From contig NZ_AQVE01000024.1 in the NCBI RefSeq assembly GCF_000371925.1, positions 1 through 64,000 on the forward strand: a stretch of DNA of 64,000 nucleotides, given 5' to 3'. The DNA is from Thiolinea disciformis DSM 14473. Its GTDB lineage: Bacteria > Pseudomonadota > Gammaproteobacteria > Thiotrichales > Thiotrichaceae. Position 1 is the stretch's first letter, and each line of letters starts with the position of its first letter. The notes under the pieces are model-generated. The model saw only the letters and a program-made list of their open reading frames with translations, searched no databases and was not told the origin of the DNA. Position numbers and translations under genes: made by a program. Shown here piece by piece: positions 8,720 through 18,506 of the stretch.

Positions 8720-9804
8720 GCATTACAGTAAAAAACATCTACAAGCGTTTTTCTAATTTCAACGCGCTGAATGATGTTAGTTTAGAGTTCCCGACGGGTA
8801 AATTAGTGGCACTACTGGGCCCGTCTGGCTGTGGTAAAACCACCTTGTTACGCATTATTGCAGGCTTAGAACAAGCAGATCGTGGAGAAATTTGGCTAGA
8901 GGGTGTGAATGCTTCCAAGCTGCATGTGCGTGAGCGCCAAATCGGCTTCATGTTCCAGCATTACGCACTCTTCCAGCACATGAATGTCTTTGACAATATT
9001 GCTTTTGGTTTACGCATGAAACCCCGCCATCAGCGTTCCAGCGAAAGTGTCATTGTTAAGCGCGTGAATGAACTATTGGAATTAGTACAATTAGCCAACC
9101 TAGCACAACGTTACCCCGCACAGCTTTCTGGCGGTCAGCGTCAACGTATTGCGTTAGCGCGCGCGCTGGCTATTAATCCACGTGTCTTATTACTCGATGA
9201 GCCGTTTGGCGCTTTGGATGCGCAAGTGCGTAAAGATTTGCGCCGCTGGTTACGCCAATTACATGATGAACTCCATATTACCTCGATTTTTGTAACGCAT
9301 GATCAAGAAGAAGCCTTGGAAGTCGCCGATCAAATCGTACTCATGCATAAGGGGCAGGTGGAACAAATGGGTAGCCCACTGGAAGTCTTTACTCAGCCTG
9401 CTACGCCTTTCGCTTATAATTTCCTTGGTACCGTAAATCGTTTTGAAGGTACTTGGCAACAAGGTCATTTACACAGTGCCGGTGATGGTGTGCATTTGCC
9501 CCATCAAACCCTACCCGCCGGTATTGCTGAAGGTGATTCAGTGATTGCCTTTGCGCGCCCACATGAAGTGCGGGTTGTACCCAGCTGCGAACAACTCGCC
9601 CCTCATGGCATTAAAGCCAAGATCGCGCGCATTCTGGCTTTTGGCCCGACCGCTCGGATTGAATTAGTGCGCACCCATGAACACAGCAGCCAGCCGGAAT
9701 ATTATGAAGCCAATATACCCACACACGAAATTCAACAGTTACAATTGTATGAAGGGCAAGCGGTAAAAGTACAACCTACACGCTTGCAGGTATTTGCCGC
9801 TTAA
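8716..9804 (+). CDS. cysA: Sulfate/thiosulfate import ATP-binding protein CysA
   Basis: The 362-residue ABC ATPase shows Walker [17 protein letters not shown]-loop [11 protein letters not shown], signature [15 protein letters not shown], Walker [16 protein letters not shown] and the switch histidine in [16 protein letters not shown]-terminal TOBE-like regulatory domain (about residues 240-362) follows, as usual in CysA. It energises uptake through CysT/CysW. It overlaps cysW by four bases and is followed 10 bases later by the LysR-type regulator gene. Confidence 0.95.
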   Translation: MSITVKNIYKRFSNFNALNDVSLEFPTGKLVALLGPSGCGKTTLLRIIAGLEQADRGEIWLEGVNASKLHVRERQIGFMFQHYALFQHMNVFDNIAFGLRMKPRHQRSSESVIVKRVNELLELVQLANLAQRYPAQLSGGQRQRIALARALAINPRVLLLDEPFGALDAQVRKDLRRWLRQLHDELHITSIFVTHDQEEALEVADQIVLMHKGQVEQMGSPLEVFTQPATPFAYNFLGTVNRFEGTWQQGHLHSAGDGVHLPHQTLPAGIAEGDSVIAFARPHEVRVVPSCEQLAPHGIKAKIARILAFGPTARIELVRTHEHSSQPEYYEANIPTHEIQQLQLYEGQAVKVQPTRLQVFAA

Positions 9805-9814
9805 AGGAGCGATT

Positions 9815-10747
9815 ATGAATTTCCAGCAACTGCGTATTCTTCAAGAGGCAGTGCGCCAAAACTACAATTTAACGGAAGTTGCCAATGCGCTTTTTACCTC
9901 ACAATCAGGGGTGAGTAAGCACATTAAAGACTTGGAGGATGAGTTAGGCATTGAAATCTTTATTCGTAGAGGCAAGCGCTTTCTGGGTCTAACCGAGCCG
10001 GGGCAACAACTGCTGGAAATCGTAAAGCGCATGTTAATCGATGCGAATAATATTAAACAATTAGCGGATCAATTCAGTAACGCCGAAGCTGGTTCATTGG
10101 ATATTGCCACCACGCACACGCAAGCTTGCTATAAATTGCCCCCGATTATTACGGCATTTAAAAAACTTTATCCGCGAGTACATTTGGCGATTCATCAAGC
10201 CAAACCCAATGAAATTGCGGCCATGCTTCAAGAAGGTAAAGTGGATATTGGTATTGCGACAGAATCACTGATGCAACAACAACATTTGGCAACTTTTCCA
10301 TTTTATGTGTGGAGTCATGCCCTGATTGTACCGAAAGGCCATCCTTTAGAAAAAATACCTGACCTAAGCTTGGAAGCTATCGCCGAATATCCTCTGATTA
10401 CTTATTTCCATGGGATGACGGGGCGTCTGAAAATTGATGAGGCGTTTTCGCGGGTGGGCGTAACACCGGATATTATCATGTCCGCGCTCGACTCAGATGT
10501 GATTAAAACCTATGTTAGCTTAGGACTAGGGATTGGCATTATTGCATCCGTGGCCATTAATCCAGAGCGCGATACTGCCATATCATTGCTAGACTGTAGT
10601 CATTTGTTTGAGCCAAACACCACTTATATTGCGGTGCGGCGCGGACATTATTTACGCGGCTATGCTTATCGCTTTATGGAATTATGTTCTGCCCGTTTAA
10701 ACGAGCAAACTATACGCGAAGCATTAACGCATATTACCGAAGAATAA
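9815..10747 (+). CDS. LysR-type regulator, CysB/Cbl family
   Basis: Start at 9815 follows AAAGGAG; an earlier in-frame start at 9794 lies inside cysA and is not favoured. The 310-residue protein opens with MNFQQLRILQEAV and a winged helix-turn-helix, SQSGVSKHIKDLEDELGIEI, very close to CysB. A LysR substrate-binding domain follows (TTHTQACYKLPPII is the CysB inducer-site motif). CysB senses O-/N-acetylserine and activates sulfate assimilation genes. Its place between cysA and cysK in the operon suggests autoregulation of the cluster. Whether it is the sole CysB of the cell or a second, Cbl-like copy cannot be told. Confidence 0.88.
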   Translation: MNFQQLRILQEAVRQNYNLTEVANALFTSQSGVSKHIKDLEDELGIEIFIRRGKRFLGLTEPGQQLLEIVKRMLIDANNIKQLADQFSNAEAGSLDIATTHTQACYKLPPIITAFKKLYPRVHLAIHQAKPNEIAAMLQEGKVDIGIATESLMQQQHLATFPFYVWSHALIVPKGHPLEKIPDLSLEAIAEYPLITYFHGMTGRLKIDEAFSRVGVTPDIIMSALDSDVIKTYVSLGLGIGIIASVAINPERDTAISLLDCSHLFEPNTTYIAVRRGHYLRGYAYRFMELCSARLNEQTIREALTHITEE

Positions 10748-10772
10748 CAAAGAAATTAGGAGATCATAAGTT

Positions 10773-11756
10773 ATGACACAGATTTTTAACGACAACTCAC
10801 AGTCGATTGGCAAGACACCTTTAGTCCGCTTAAATCGCATTACTGATGGGGCAAAAGCCACTGTACTCGCCAAAATCGAAGGCCGTAACCCTGCTTACTC
10901 AGTGAAGTGCCGGATCGGTGCGGCGATGATCTGGGATGCGGAAGAACGCGGCTTATTAACGGCGGGCAAAGAATTAGTCGAACCCACTAGTGGTAATACT
11001 GGCATTGCGCTGGCTTATGTAGCGGCAGCCAAAGGCATTCCTTTAACCCTTACCATGCCGGAAACCATGAGTATTGAGCGCCGTAAATTGTTAGCGGCTT
11101 ATGGTGCAAAATTAGTACTCACCGAAGGCGCAAAAGGTATGAATGGTGCGGTAGCAAAAGCGGAGGAAATTGCGGCCTCGGATCCGAATAAATACGTGTT
11201 GTTACAGCAATTCAAAAATCCAGCCAATCCACGCATTCACGAAAAAACGACTGGCCCCGAAATTTGGGCCGATACGGAGGGCAATATTGATATTTTTGTC
11301 GCTGGTGTAGGCACAGGTGGCACCATTACCGGTGTGACACGCTATCTTAAGCACACCCAAGGCAAAACGATTCAATCAGTAGCCGTAGAGCCTTCAGCAA
11401 GTCCTGTACTCACGCAAAAACGCCAAGGCGAAGCGATTAAGCCAGCGCCTCATAAAATTCAAGGGATCGGCGCAGGCTTTGTGCCAGAAGTGGTGGATTT
11501 AACCCTTATTGATCGTATTGAACAAGTCAGCAATGAAGAAGCCATTAACTACGCGCGGCGCTTAGCACGTGAAGAAGGCATTCTAGCGGGTATTTCCTGT
11601 GGTGCAGCCGTAGCAGCAGCAATACGTGTGGCACACGAGCCAAACAATGTTGGAAAAACTATTGTTGTTATACTGCCAGACTCCGGCGAACGCTATCTCA
11701 GCACTGCTTTGTTTGATGGGCTTTTTGATGAATCGGGCTTAGCAATTGAGCCATAA
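10773..11756 (+). CDS. cysK: Cysteine synthase A (O-acetylserine sulfhydrylase)
   Basis: The 327-residue PLP enzyme condenses O-acetylserine with sulfide to cysteine. It matches E. coli CysK along its length: [24 protein letters not shown] with PLP lysine Lys45, [35 protein letters not shown] and [15 protein letters not shown]. An AGGAG ribosome site lies 8 bases upstream of the ATG. It is the last gene of the sulfate operon, linking uptake to cysteine formation. The enzymes between sulfate and sulfide are not in the window. Confidence 0.95.
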   Translation: MTQIFNDNSQSIGKTPLVRLNRITDGAKATVLAKIEGRNPAYSVKCRIGAAMIWDAEERGLLTAGKELVEPTSGNTGIALAYVAAAKGIPLTLTMPETMSIERRKLLAAYGAKLVLTEGAKGMNGAVAKAEEIAASDPNKYVLLQQFKNPANPRIHEKTTGPEIWADTEGNIDIFVAGVGTGGTITGVTRYLKHTQGKTIQSVAVEPSASPVLTQKRQGEAIKPAPHKIQGIGAGFVPEVVDLTLIDRIEQVSNEEAINYARRLAREEGILAGISCGAAVAAAIRVAHEPNNVGKTIVVILPDSGERYLSTALFDGLFDESGLAIEP

Positions 11757-11812
11757 ATATTCAGTCAACAGCATCATCGCTAATTGGCTTCGTGTTACCA
11801 CTAAATAGTGGC

Positions 11813-11839
11813 TGCAAGTTCTAATGAGTAGAACTTGCA
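11813..11839. terminator. Perfect 10-bp stem-loop between convergent cysK and the DsrE-family gene
   Basis: TGCAAGTTCT and AGAACTTGCA are perfectly complementary around a 7-base loop, between two convergent genes. There is no clear T run on either side, so it may act as a bidirectional mRNA end or stabiliser rather than a classic intrinsic terminator. Confidence 0.55.
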
Positions 11840-11868
11840 CCTTCAATTTACACAGAACTCTTCTGGCA

Positions 11869-12327
11869 TTAGGGACTTAAATAGTTCCAGCCTTGGTTTT
11901 GGCGCTCCATAATGCGTGCAATACCAGCCTGAGCCACACCAACACCCTCAATTAAAGTCGGACGCTTTCCCTCCTTGGCTTCAACAGTATCGAGTGTATT
12001 ACCACAGGCTGTAAACACAACATTTTGCAGCATTAAACTCTCGATGCGTGGTTTATACGCACTGTCAGCACTTAAAAACCAAATACCTGGGCCATAAGCT
12101 ACGACTTCGATTTCGATATTATCGACACCAAAATGCTTTTGTAAATTCACAATATTAGAAAGCACATGATCCTGCAAATCAGTATCTTTTTTATTCACCT
12201 GAATCACTAGACGTTGCTGTTCAGCACTAGGCGCTTCAGCATTAGCAGACCACACGGTGGGAATCGAAATCAAGCTTGCAGCAATAACGATACTTAATAA
12301 TGCACTGCGAAAATTCATCTTTAACAT
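11869..12327 (-). CDS. Periplasmic DsrE-family protein
   Basis: AGGAG lies 6 bases upstream of ATG 12327. The 152-residue protein has a signal peptide ending near VWSANA, then QRLVIQVNKKDTDLQDHVLS, IEIEVVAYGPGIWFL and LMLQNVVFTACGNTLDTVEA. The YGPGIWFL and TACGNTL motifs, with one conserved cysteine, define the exported DsrE/DsrF-like group (COG1416-type) frequent in sulfur oxidisers. A role in handling periplasmic sulfur is likely but not shown. It stands alone, convergent with cysK and 98 bases upstream of the 3' end of ackA in transcription order. Confidence 0.8.
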   Translation of the reverse strand: MLKMNFRSALLSIVIAASLISIPTVWSANAEAPSAEQQRLVIQVNKKDTDLQDHVLSNIVNLQKHFGVDNIEIEVVAYGPGIWFLSADSAYKPRIESLMLQNVVFTACGNTLDTVEAKEGKRPTLIEGVGVAQAGIARIMERQNQGWNYLSP

Positions 12328-12425
12328 GCGCGACTCCTACTATAGTGCAGCAAATATTCATTCTATCAAGCTTAACAATTTGCCAGCATGGATAAAACTA
12401 CTGAAAAGGAGTAGAAGCCCCCCAA

Positions 12426-13556
12426 CTAGCTCAAAAAACTCAAGGTATGACGTGCAATCGCTAATTCTTCATTGGTGGGCACGACTAGAATTTTCACGCG
12501 GCTGGTCACGGTTTGGCATTCAATAATACCTTGAGTGGATACAGGATTTTTGCTGCGATCTAATTCAATACCCAAGCCTTTTAGATTATCACAGCTCAAA
12601 GCACGAATACGGGCTGAGTTTTCACCGATACCACCGGTGAATATCAACGCATCGACTTCGCCTAGTACGGCATAATATGCGCCAATATATTTTTTGACGT
12701 GATAAGTAAACATCGCTTCGGCTAATTGCGCATCGACATTGTCCTGATCTGCCAAGCGTTGCACTTCGCGCATATCACCTACACCGCAAATACCTTTCAA
12801 ACCACTTTGCTTATTCAGCATAGTTTCCAAATCAGTGAGCGACATTTTCAATTGGCGTGCCAAGAAAAAATGCAGCGCTGGATCAATATCACCACAACGC
12901 GTACCCATTATTAAGCCTTCTAAAGGGGTTAAACCCATGGAAGTGTCCACGCTTTTGCCTTGTCGAATCGCGGTTGCACTACAACCATTACCTAAATGTA
13001 AGGTGATGAGATTCAAATCGCGTAGGGGTTTACCGAGGTATTCAGCAGCTTGTTGCGCGACATATTGATGCGATGTGCCATGAAAACCATAACGCCGGAC
13101 TTTCTGTTGCTCGTATAACGAAGCAGGGAGGGCATAGCGATACGCGACTGGTGGCATGGTTTGATGAAACGCAGTATCAAACACCGCAACTTGCGGTACA
13201 TTCGGAAATAACCGTTGTGCGACTTCAATGCCTTCCAAATTAGCCGGATTGTGCAGTGGTGCCAGCGGAATCATCTCTCGCATTACTGCAATCATGTCGG
13301 GCGTAATCAATGCCGCATCGTGAAACGCCTCGCCTCCATGCACGGCACGATGTCCAATCGCACGAATCGGTAATTGGGCGCGTTCCAAATGCGCGACAAT
13401 TTGTTCTAAGGCAGCTTGATGATGCACCGTAGCACTACCTGCTTCACCAATTCGATCAATCAAACCTTTCATTAATACCTGTTGGGTATTCATATCAAAC
13501 ACTTGATATTTGAGCGAAGAACTACCCGCGTTTAGCACTAAGATATTCAAATTCAT
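12426..13556 (-). CDS. ackA: Acetate kinase
   Basis: Start at 13556 gives MNLNILVLNAGSSSLKYQVF, the conserved N terminus with the first phosphate-binding motif. Further motifs are GHRAVHGGEAF, VFDTAFHQTMP, RYGFHGTSHQYV, HLGNGCSATAI, and FTGGIGENSARIR. The 376-residue length is slightly shorter than E. coli AckA (400). It interconverts acetyl phosphate and acetate with ADP/ATP. Its start overlaps the pta stop (ATGA), so the two are translationally coupled in the order pta-ackA, the reverse of E. coli. Confidence 0.95.
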   Translation of the reverse strand: MNLNILVLNAGSSSLKYQVFDMNTQQVLMKGLIDRIGEAGSATVHHQAALEQIVAHLERAQLPIRAIGHRAVHGGEAFHDAALITPDMIAVMREMIPLAPLHNPANLEGIEVAQRLFPNVPQVAVFDTAFHQTMPPVAYRYALPASLYEQQKVRRYGFHGTSHQYVAQQAAEYLGKPLRDLNLITLHLGNGCSATAIRQGKSVDTSMGLTPLEGLIMGTRCGDIDPALHFFLARQLKMSLTDLETMLNKQSGLKGICGVGDMREVQRLADQDNVDAQLAEAMFTYHVKKYIGAYYAVLGEVDALIFTGGIGENSARIRALSCDNLKGLGIELDRSKNPVSTQGIIECQTVTSRVKILVVPTNEELAIARHTLSFLS

Positions 13557-15640
13557 GCCTTCACTTCCTGTGCCTGAATCGCGGTAATCACCACGGTATT
13601 GACGATGTCGGCGACGGTACAACCGCGACTTAAATCATTGACCGGCTTATTCAAACCTTGCAATACCGGCCCTACAGCAACCGCATTCGCCGAACGTTGC
13701 ACTGCCTTATAAGTATTATTGCCGGTGTTCAAATCAGGGAATACTAATACTGTGGCTTGTCCTGCAACCGCACTATTAGGCATTTTGGAACGACCCACCT
13801 CAGGATCAACCGCTGCATCGTATTGAATAGGTCCATCGATTTTTAGTTCAGGACGACGGCTTTGTGACAGTTTGGTGGCTTCGCGCACTTTTTCCACATC
13901 TGTACCTTTGCCGGAACTACCGCTGGAATAAGATAGCAGTGCGGTACGGGGTTCAACGCCAAACATGCGTGCCGTGTCAGAAGAAGTTACTGCAATATCT
14001 GCTAATTGCTCAGCGTTCGGATTCGGATTCACCGCACAATCACCATACACCAATACTTTATCTTCCAAGCACATGAAGAATACGCTGGACACCAAATTGC
14101 AATTTGGTTTGGTTTTGATGATTTCAAACGCGGGGCGGATGGTGTGTTGGGTGGTGTTGATCGCCCCCGACACCATGCCATCCGCATAACCTAAATGTAC
14201 CATCATCGTGCCGAAGTAACTCACGTCGGTCATAATGTCGCAGGCTGCTTTTAAGGTCATACACTTGTGGCTGCGCAATTCGGTATACACTTCGGCAAAT
14301 TCCTTGCGTAACTCTGAGGTGCGCGGATTGATAATTTGAATATCGCGTAGTTTTAAACCGAGATGCGAGGCTTTGGAGCGTACTTTCTCTTCCTCACCCA
14401 AGATGCTGAGCTTGACCACTTGGCGCAACGATAAAATTTCTGCCGCGCGCAAAATACGTTCATCTTCACCTTCGGGCAGTACAATATGCTTGATTTGTTT
14501 CTTGGCGCGTTGAATCAATTCATATTCAAACATTAAGGGTGTGACGCGTTTGGCATGATCACTGGCAATCAAACCACGCAATTGCTGCATGTCGACATAG
14601 GATTCCATCATGCCGAGCGCAACCGCGATCTTGCGTTCATCCGAAGGTAAAATACGACCTTCCACATTATTAACTTTCAATGCGGTGGTAAAGGTGTCAT
14701 GCGGTGAATGCAGAATCGGCAGGCGCATGGGTTTTACGCCTTTCAATAATTTTTGAATTTGTGGCGCGGGTTCTTGATCACCACTCAAAATAATCCCTGC
14801 AATACGCGGATAAGTGTCTGAACTTTCTGCTGCAATACAACCTAAAATAATGTCAGAACGATCCCCAGGGGTAATCACTAAACTGCAATTTTCTAAATGC
14901 TCAAGAAAATCTTGCACTTGCATCGCTGCCACTTTATAGCTGGCAACTTCATGGGTTAAGGATTGGCGTGTACCATAGATAGTTTTGAGATCAAGTTCGC
15001 GCGCAATTTCGCCAATCGTTGTACGTCCCAGAGCCTGACGTTCTGGCAAAATATAGAACGGAAAGGGCGAACCCTCTAATAAGGCTTTGAGATTGTCGGT
15101 TTGATTATTAGGCACGCGATTAATAAAAGCAGCAAGGATTTCACAATGCTGATGCGTGGCTAAATGATCTTCTAACATTCGTACTGAGTCAGCTATATCG
15201 CTGGCGCTACGATCATGTCCTTTAATCACAGGCATATATAAACAGCCAAAATGATTGGCTAGACGTGCATTCAGATCGACTTCTAAACCCGTATTGGCAC
15301 CCGCAAAATCCGTTCCGGCACACACCACAATATCGCATTGCTCCTGAATGTGACGATATTTGGCAAGAATCAATTTGACCCATTCATCAATCTTACCTTC
15401 ACCAATCATTTTGCGCGTGGTTTCCAAGGTGCAACCATAAAGTTCGTCAGCTTGGAATGGCAGTTGATAGCGATTACTGATGAGATGAATCAAGGGATCT
15501 GAACCGTCTTCTTGCTTCACCACGGGGCGAAAAAAGCCCACTTTGGGCGTCATCGCTTTGAGCATTTCCATCATGCCCAATACAATAATTGATTTGCCGC
15601 TATGTGCTTCGGCACCTGCAATATAAATACTGTGAAACAC
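13553..15640 (-). CDS. pta: Phosphate acetyltransferase, long three-domain form
   Basis: The 695-residue protein has an N-terminal BioD-like P-loop-type domain (AGAEAHSGKSIIVLGMMEML), a middle DRTGG domain and a C-terminal PTA catalytic domain with LPEGEDERILRAAEIL, FGTMMVHLGYADGMVSGA and LLSYSSGSSGKGTDVEKVR. This is the architecture of E. coli Pta (714 residues). It converts acetyl-CoA and phosphate to acetyl phosphate, used by AckA from the overlapping downstream gene. It is divergent from glcD across 314 bases. Confidence 0.95.
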   Translation of the reverse strand: MFHSIYIAGAEAHSGKSIIVLGMMEMLKAMTPKVGFFRPVVKQEDGSDPLIHLISNRYQLPFQADELYGCTLETTRKMIGEGKIDEWVKLILAKYRHIQEQCDIVVCAGTDFAGANTGLEVDLNARLANHFGCLYMPVIKGHDRSASDIADSVRMLEDHLATHQHCEILAAFINRVPNNQTDNLKALLEGSPFPFYILPERQALGRTTIGEIARELDLKTIYGTRQSLTHEVASYKVAAMQVQDFLEHLENCSLVITPGDRSDIILGCIAAESSDTYPRIAGIILSGDQEPAPQIQKLLKGVKPMRLPILHSPHDTFTTALKVNNVEGRILPSDERKIAVALGMMESYVDMQQLRGLIASDHAKRVTPLMFEYELIQRAKKQIKHIVLPEGEDERILRAAEILSLRQVVKLSILGEEEKVRSKASHLGLKLRDIQIINPRTSELRKEFAEVYTELRSHKCMTLKAACDIMTDVSYFGTMMVHLGYADGMVSGAINTTQHTIRPAFEIIKTKPNCNLVSSVFFMCLEDKVLVYGDCAVNPNPNAEQLADIAVTSSDTARMFGVEPRTALLSYSSGSSGKGTDVEKVREATKLSQSRRPELKIDGPIQYDAAVDPEVGRSKMPNSAVAGQATVLVFPDLNTGNNTYKAVQRSANAVAVGPVLQGLNKPVNDLSRGCTVADIVNTVVITAIQAQEVKA

Positions 15641-15954
15641 AGCCTTATCCTTCTTCTAAATCAACAAGTAGGGTTGTTCGTTAGTATGGTTATAAAATAA
15701 GCCTACCTAGCGTGTTTTTGTGCGTTGCACTATTTTGGGTTCATGGTACTCAATTCCGCCTGAACCGCCAAGGAATAAACTTGATTAAAATTAGAGAAGG
15801 ACTGGAAAGACAGTGCAAGCTTATAAGCGGTAGGAGTTAGGTTTACAGCAATAGCGACTATTTAGATTTTAAAACCCTCATGTTCTTGCTTTGCCCCAAA
15901 CCCAATCCACGTTAAAGTACTCCTAGTCTATTTTGGAAGAGAGTCTGCCTAGAA
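15641..15954. other. 314-base divergent intergenic region between pta and glcD
   Basis: This must hold promoters for both pta-ackA and glcDEF. I see no tRNA, riboswitch-like fold or strong operator. A GGAAGAGAG stretch at about 15933 is the ribosome site region of glcD. Confidence 0.5.
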
Positions 15955-17424
15955 ATGTCTAGTTTCAACACCAATCGCGCTCTTTTACTGGCTGCTTTGC
16001 AAGATATTCAGCCCCAGCCGCTCATTCTGAATCAGCCTGAACAATTAAAGCCCTATGAATGTGATGGCTTGAGTGCTTATCGTAGCGTGCCTTTGTTGGT
16101 GGTGTTGCCAGAAACCGTAGAGCAAGTACAGGCGATTTTAAAAATTTGCCAAGCTCAGCGCGTACCAGTCGTAGCACGTGGTGCAGGCACAGGCTTATCT
16201 GGCGGCGCCTTGCCACATGAACAAGGCGTACTGTTGAGCTTAGCCAAATTCAATAAAATTCTGGACATAAACCCCGAACGTCGCACCGCGACGGTACAAC
16301 CTGGAGTGCGCAATTTGTCCATTACCCAAGCGGTTGATCATTTAGGCCTATATTATGCGCCCGATCCTTCTTCGCAAATTGCCTGCACTATTGGCGGCAA
16401 TGTGGCCGAAAACTCTGGCGGTGTGCATTGCTTAAAATATGGTTTAACCGTACACAATATTCTGCAAATTAAAATTGTCACTATTGACGGCGAGCTACTG
16501 ACGATTGGTGGACACAGCTTGGACTCGGCTGGCTATGATCTCCTCGCCTTATTGACCGGCTCAGAAGGCTTACTCGGTGTCATCGTCGAAGTTACGGTGA
16601 AATTACTGCCCAAACCTGAGCGTGTGCAGGTGTTATTAGCCGCCTTCGACGATGTGATTAAAGCCGGTGCGGCAGTAGGCGCGATTATTTCCGACGGTAT
16701 TATTCCGGCTGGTTTAGAAATGATGGATGGTTTTGCGATAAAGGCCGCTGAAGAATTTGCCCATGCGGGCTATCCAACGGATGCAGCCGCTATTTTACTG
16801 TGCGAGCTAGATGGAACGAATGCGGAAGTCGCAGAACAATTATCACGAGTCCATGATATTTTGCTGCACAGTGAGGCCACTGAAGTTCGCACCGCCAAAG
16901 ATGCGCAAGAGCGCGCTACCTTTTGGAAAGGACGCAAATCAGCCTTCCCTGCAGTGGGTCGTATTTCGCCTGACTATTATTGTATGGATGGCACGATTCC
17001 CCGCAAACATTTGCCGAAAGTCTTGCATGCTATTAATCAACTTTCCGAGCAATTTGGCCTAGCGGTTGCCAATGTGTTTCATGCGGGTGATGGTAATTTA
17101 CACCCACTCATTTTATTTGATGCTAATAAAACCGGCGAATTGGAGCGTGCGGAAGCCTTTGGTGGCAAAATATTAGAATTATGCGTCGAGGTTGGCGGCA
17201 CGATTACCGGTGAGCATGGGGTGGGCATGGAAAAGATCAATCAAATGTGTGTGCAATTTAATAGTCTGGAACTCACCCAGTTTCATGCTGTAAAAGCCGC
17301 CTTTGATCCCCAAGGTTTACTGAATCCTGAGAAAGCGGTACCTACTTTGCATCGCTGCGCAGAGTTTGGTGCCATGCACGTCCACCACGGGCAATTATCG
17401 CATCCTGAATTGGAGCGCTTCTAA
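15955..17424 (+). CDS. glcD: Glycolate oxidase FAD-linked subunit GlcD
   Basis: The 489-residue protein has a PCMH-type FAD-binding domain (VPVVARGAGTGLSGGALPHE, DPSSQIACTIGGNVAENSGG, LTGSEGLLGVIVEVTVKLLP) and a C-terminal FAD-linked oxidase domain (VFHAGDGNLHPLILFD, GGTITGEHGVGMEKI). It oxidises glycolate to glyoxylate together with GlcE and GlcF. In an autotroph this would recover 2-phosphoglycolate made by RubisCO oxygenation; that use is inference. glcE begins within the stop codon (TAATG overlap). Confidence 0.95.
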   Translation: MSSFNTNRALLLAALQDIQPQPLILNQPEQLKPYECDGLSAYRSVPLLVVLPETVEQVQAILKICQAQRVPVVARGAGTGLSGGALPHEQGVLLSLAKFNKILDINPERRTATVQPGVRNLSITQAVDHLGLYYAPDPSSQIACTIGGNVAENSGGVHCLKYGLTVHNILQIKIVTIDGELLTIGGHSLDSAGYDLLALLTGSEGLLGVIVEVTVKLLPKPERVQVLLAAFDDVIKAGAAVGAIISDGIIPAGLEMMDGFAIKAAEEFAHAGYPTDAAAILLCELDGTNAEVAEQLSRVHDILLHSEATEVRTAKDAQERATFWKGRKSAFPAVGRISPDYYCMDGTIPRKHLPKVLHAINQLSEQFGLAVANVFHAGDGNLHPLILFDANKTGELERAEAFGGKILELCVEVGGTITGEHGVGMEKINQMCVQFNSLELTQFHAVKAAFDPQGLLNPEKAVPTLHRCAEFGAMHVHHGQLSHPELERF

Positions 17425-18494
17425 TGGAACACGATCACAGTCAGCGCTTACAAGAACAGGTGTTAGCCGCTTATAAACTGGGCAAACCCTTAGCGATTCA
17501 AGGGGGCAATAGCAAAGCGTGGTATGGAAATGAGCCACAGGGCGAAATACTCAGCATCGCTGAGCACCATGGCATTATTAATTATGAACCTACTGAATTA
17601 GTGATTACCGCACGCGCTGGAACACGCCTCAGTGTAATCGAAACTCTACTGGCCGAACACAATCAATGCTTAGCGTTTGAGCCACCACATTTTGGCGAAA
17701 CCGCAACCCTAGGCGGCACGATTGCTTGCAATTTCTCTGGGCCAGCTCGCCCCTATTTAGGCTCAGCCCGCGATTTTGTCTTAGGTTGCCAAATCTTAAA
17801 TGGCAAAGGCGAAATACTCAATTTCGGCGGCCAAGTCATGAAGAACGTGGCGGGCTATGATGTATCACGCTTAATGGCTGGCGCTTTAGGGACATTGGGA
17901 GCGCTTTTAACCATTTCCTTACATGTCCTCCCCAAACCCGAAGCGGAGCTGACACTGGTAAAAAACGTGGATGCTGCTGGTGCTATTCAACAAGCCAATG
18001 CTCATGCGCGTTTACCGCTACCGATTAGTGCCAGCGCTTATGTGGATGGTTTAACTTATATCCGCTTGAGTGGCACAGAAGGCTCGGTCAAACAAGCGGC
18101 CGCTTATTTAGGGGGCGAGCCTTTGGCAAATGGTGAATTGTTTTGGCATAAATTACGCGAACAACAACTACGCTTTTTCCAGACTGACCAAAATCTATGG
18201 CGTTTATCCCTGCCAGCAGATACTCCTGTACTCGATTTAGCCGGTACAACTTTATACGATTGGGGTGGCGCGCAACGCTGGCTGTTGAGCGATTCGGAGG
18301 CCACACCGATTCGCGATGCTGTGAGCCAAGCCGGAGGTCATACCACCTTGTTTCGTGCCCAGCCCTCCATACGCCGCCATAACGCTGCGTTTCAGCCTTT
18401 ATCTGAGGCGATGTTGCGCTATCACAGACAATTAAAACAAGCTTTTGATCCTAAAGGTATCTTCAACCCCAATCGCTTGTACGCTGGACTTTAA
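17424..18494 (+). CDS. glcE: Glycolate oxidase FAD-binding subunit GlcE
   Basis: The 356-residue protein has a PCMH-like FAD domain with KPLAIQGGNSKAWYG, EPPHFGETATLGGTIACNFS, and GGQVMKNVAGYDVSRLMAGA, all characteristic of GlcE. The gene starts one base before the end of glcD and is followed 12 bases later by glcF, so the three subunits are co-expressed. The C-terminal end, HRQLKQAFDPKGIFNPNRLY, resembles GlcD-type ends. No oddities seen. Confidence 0.95.
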   Translation: MEHDHSQRLQEQVLAAYKLGKPLAIQGGNSKAWYGNEPQGEILSIAEHHGIINYEPTELVITARAGTRLSVIETLLAEHNQCLAFEPPHFGETATLGGTIACNFSGPARPYLGSARDFVLGCQILNGKGEILNFGGQVMKNVAGYDVSRLMAGALGTLGALLTISLHVLPKPEAELTLVKNVDAAGAIQQANAHARLPLPISASAYVDGLTYIRLSGTEGSVKQAAAYLGGEPLANGELFWHKLREQQLRFFQTDQNLWRLSLPADTPVLDLAGTTLYDWGGAQRWLLSDSEATPIRDAVSQAGGHTTLFRAQPSIRRHNAAFQPLSEAMLRYHRQLKQAFDPKGIFNPNRLYAGL

Positions 18495-18506
18495 TAAGGG
18501 AATACG

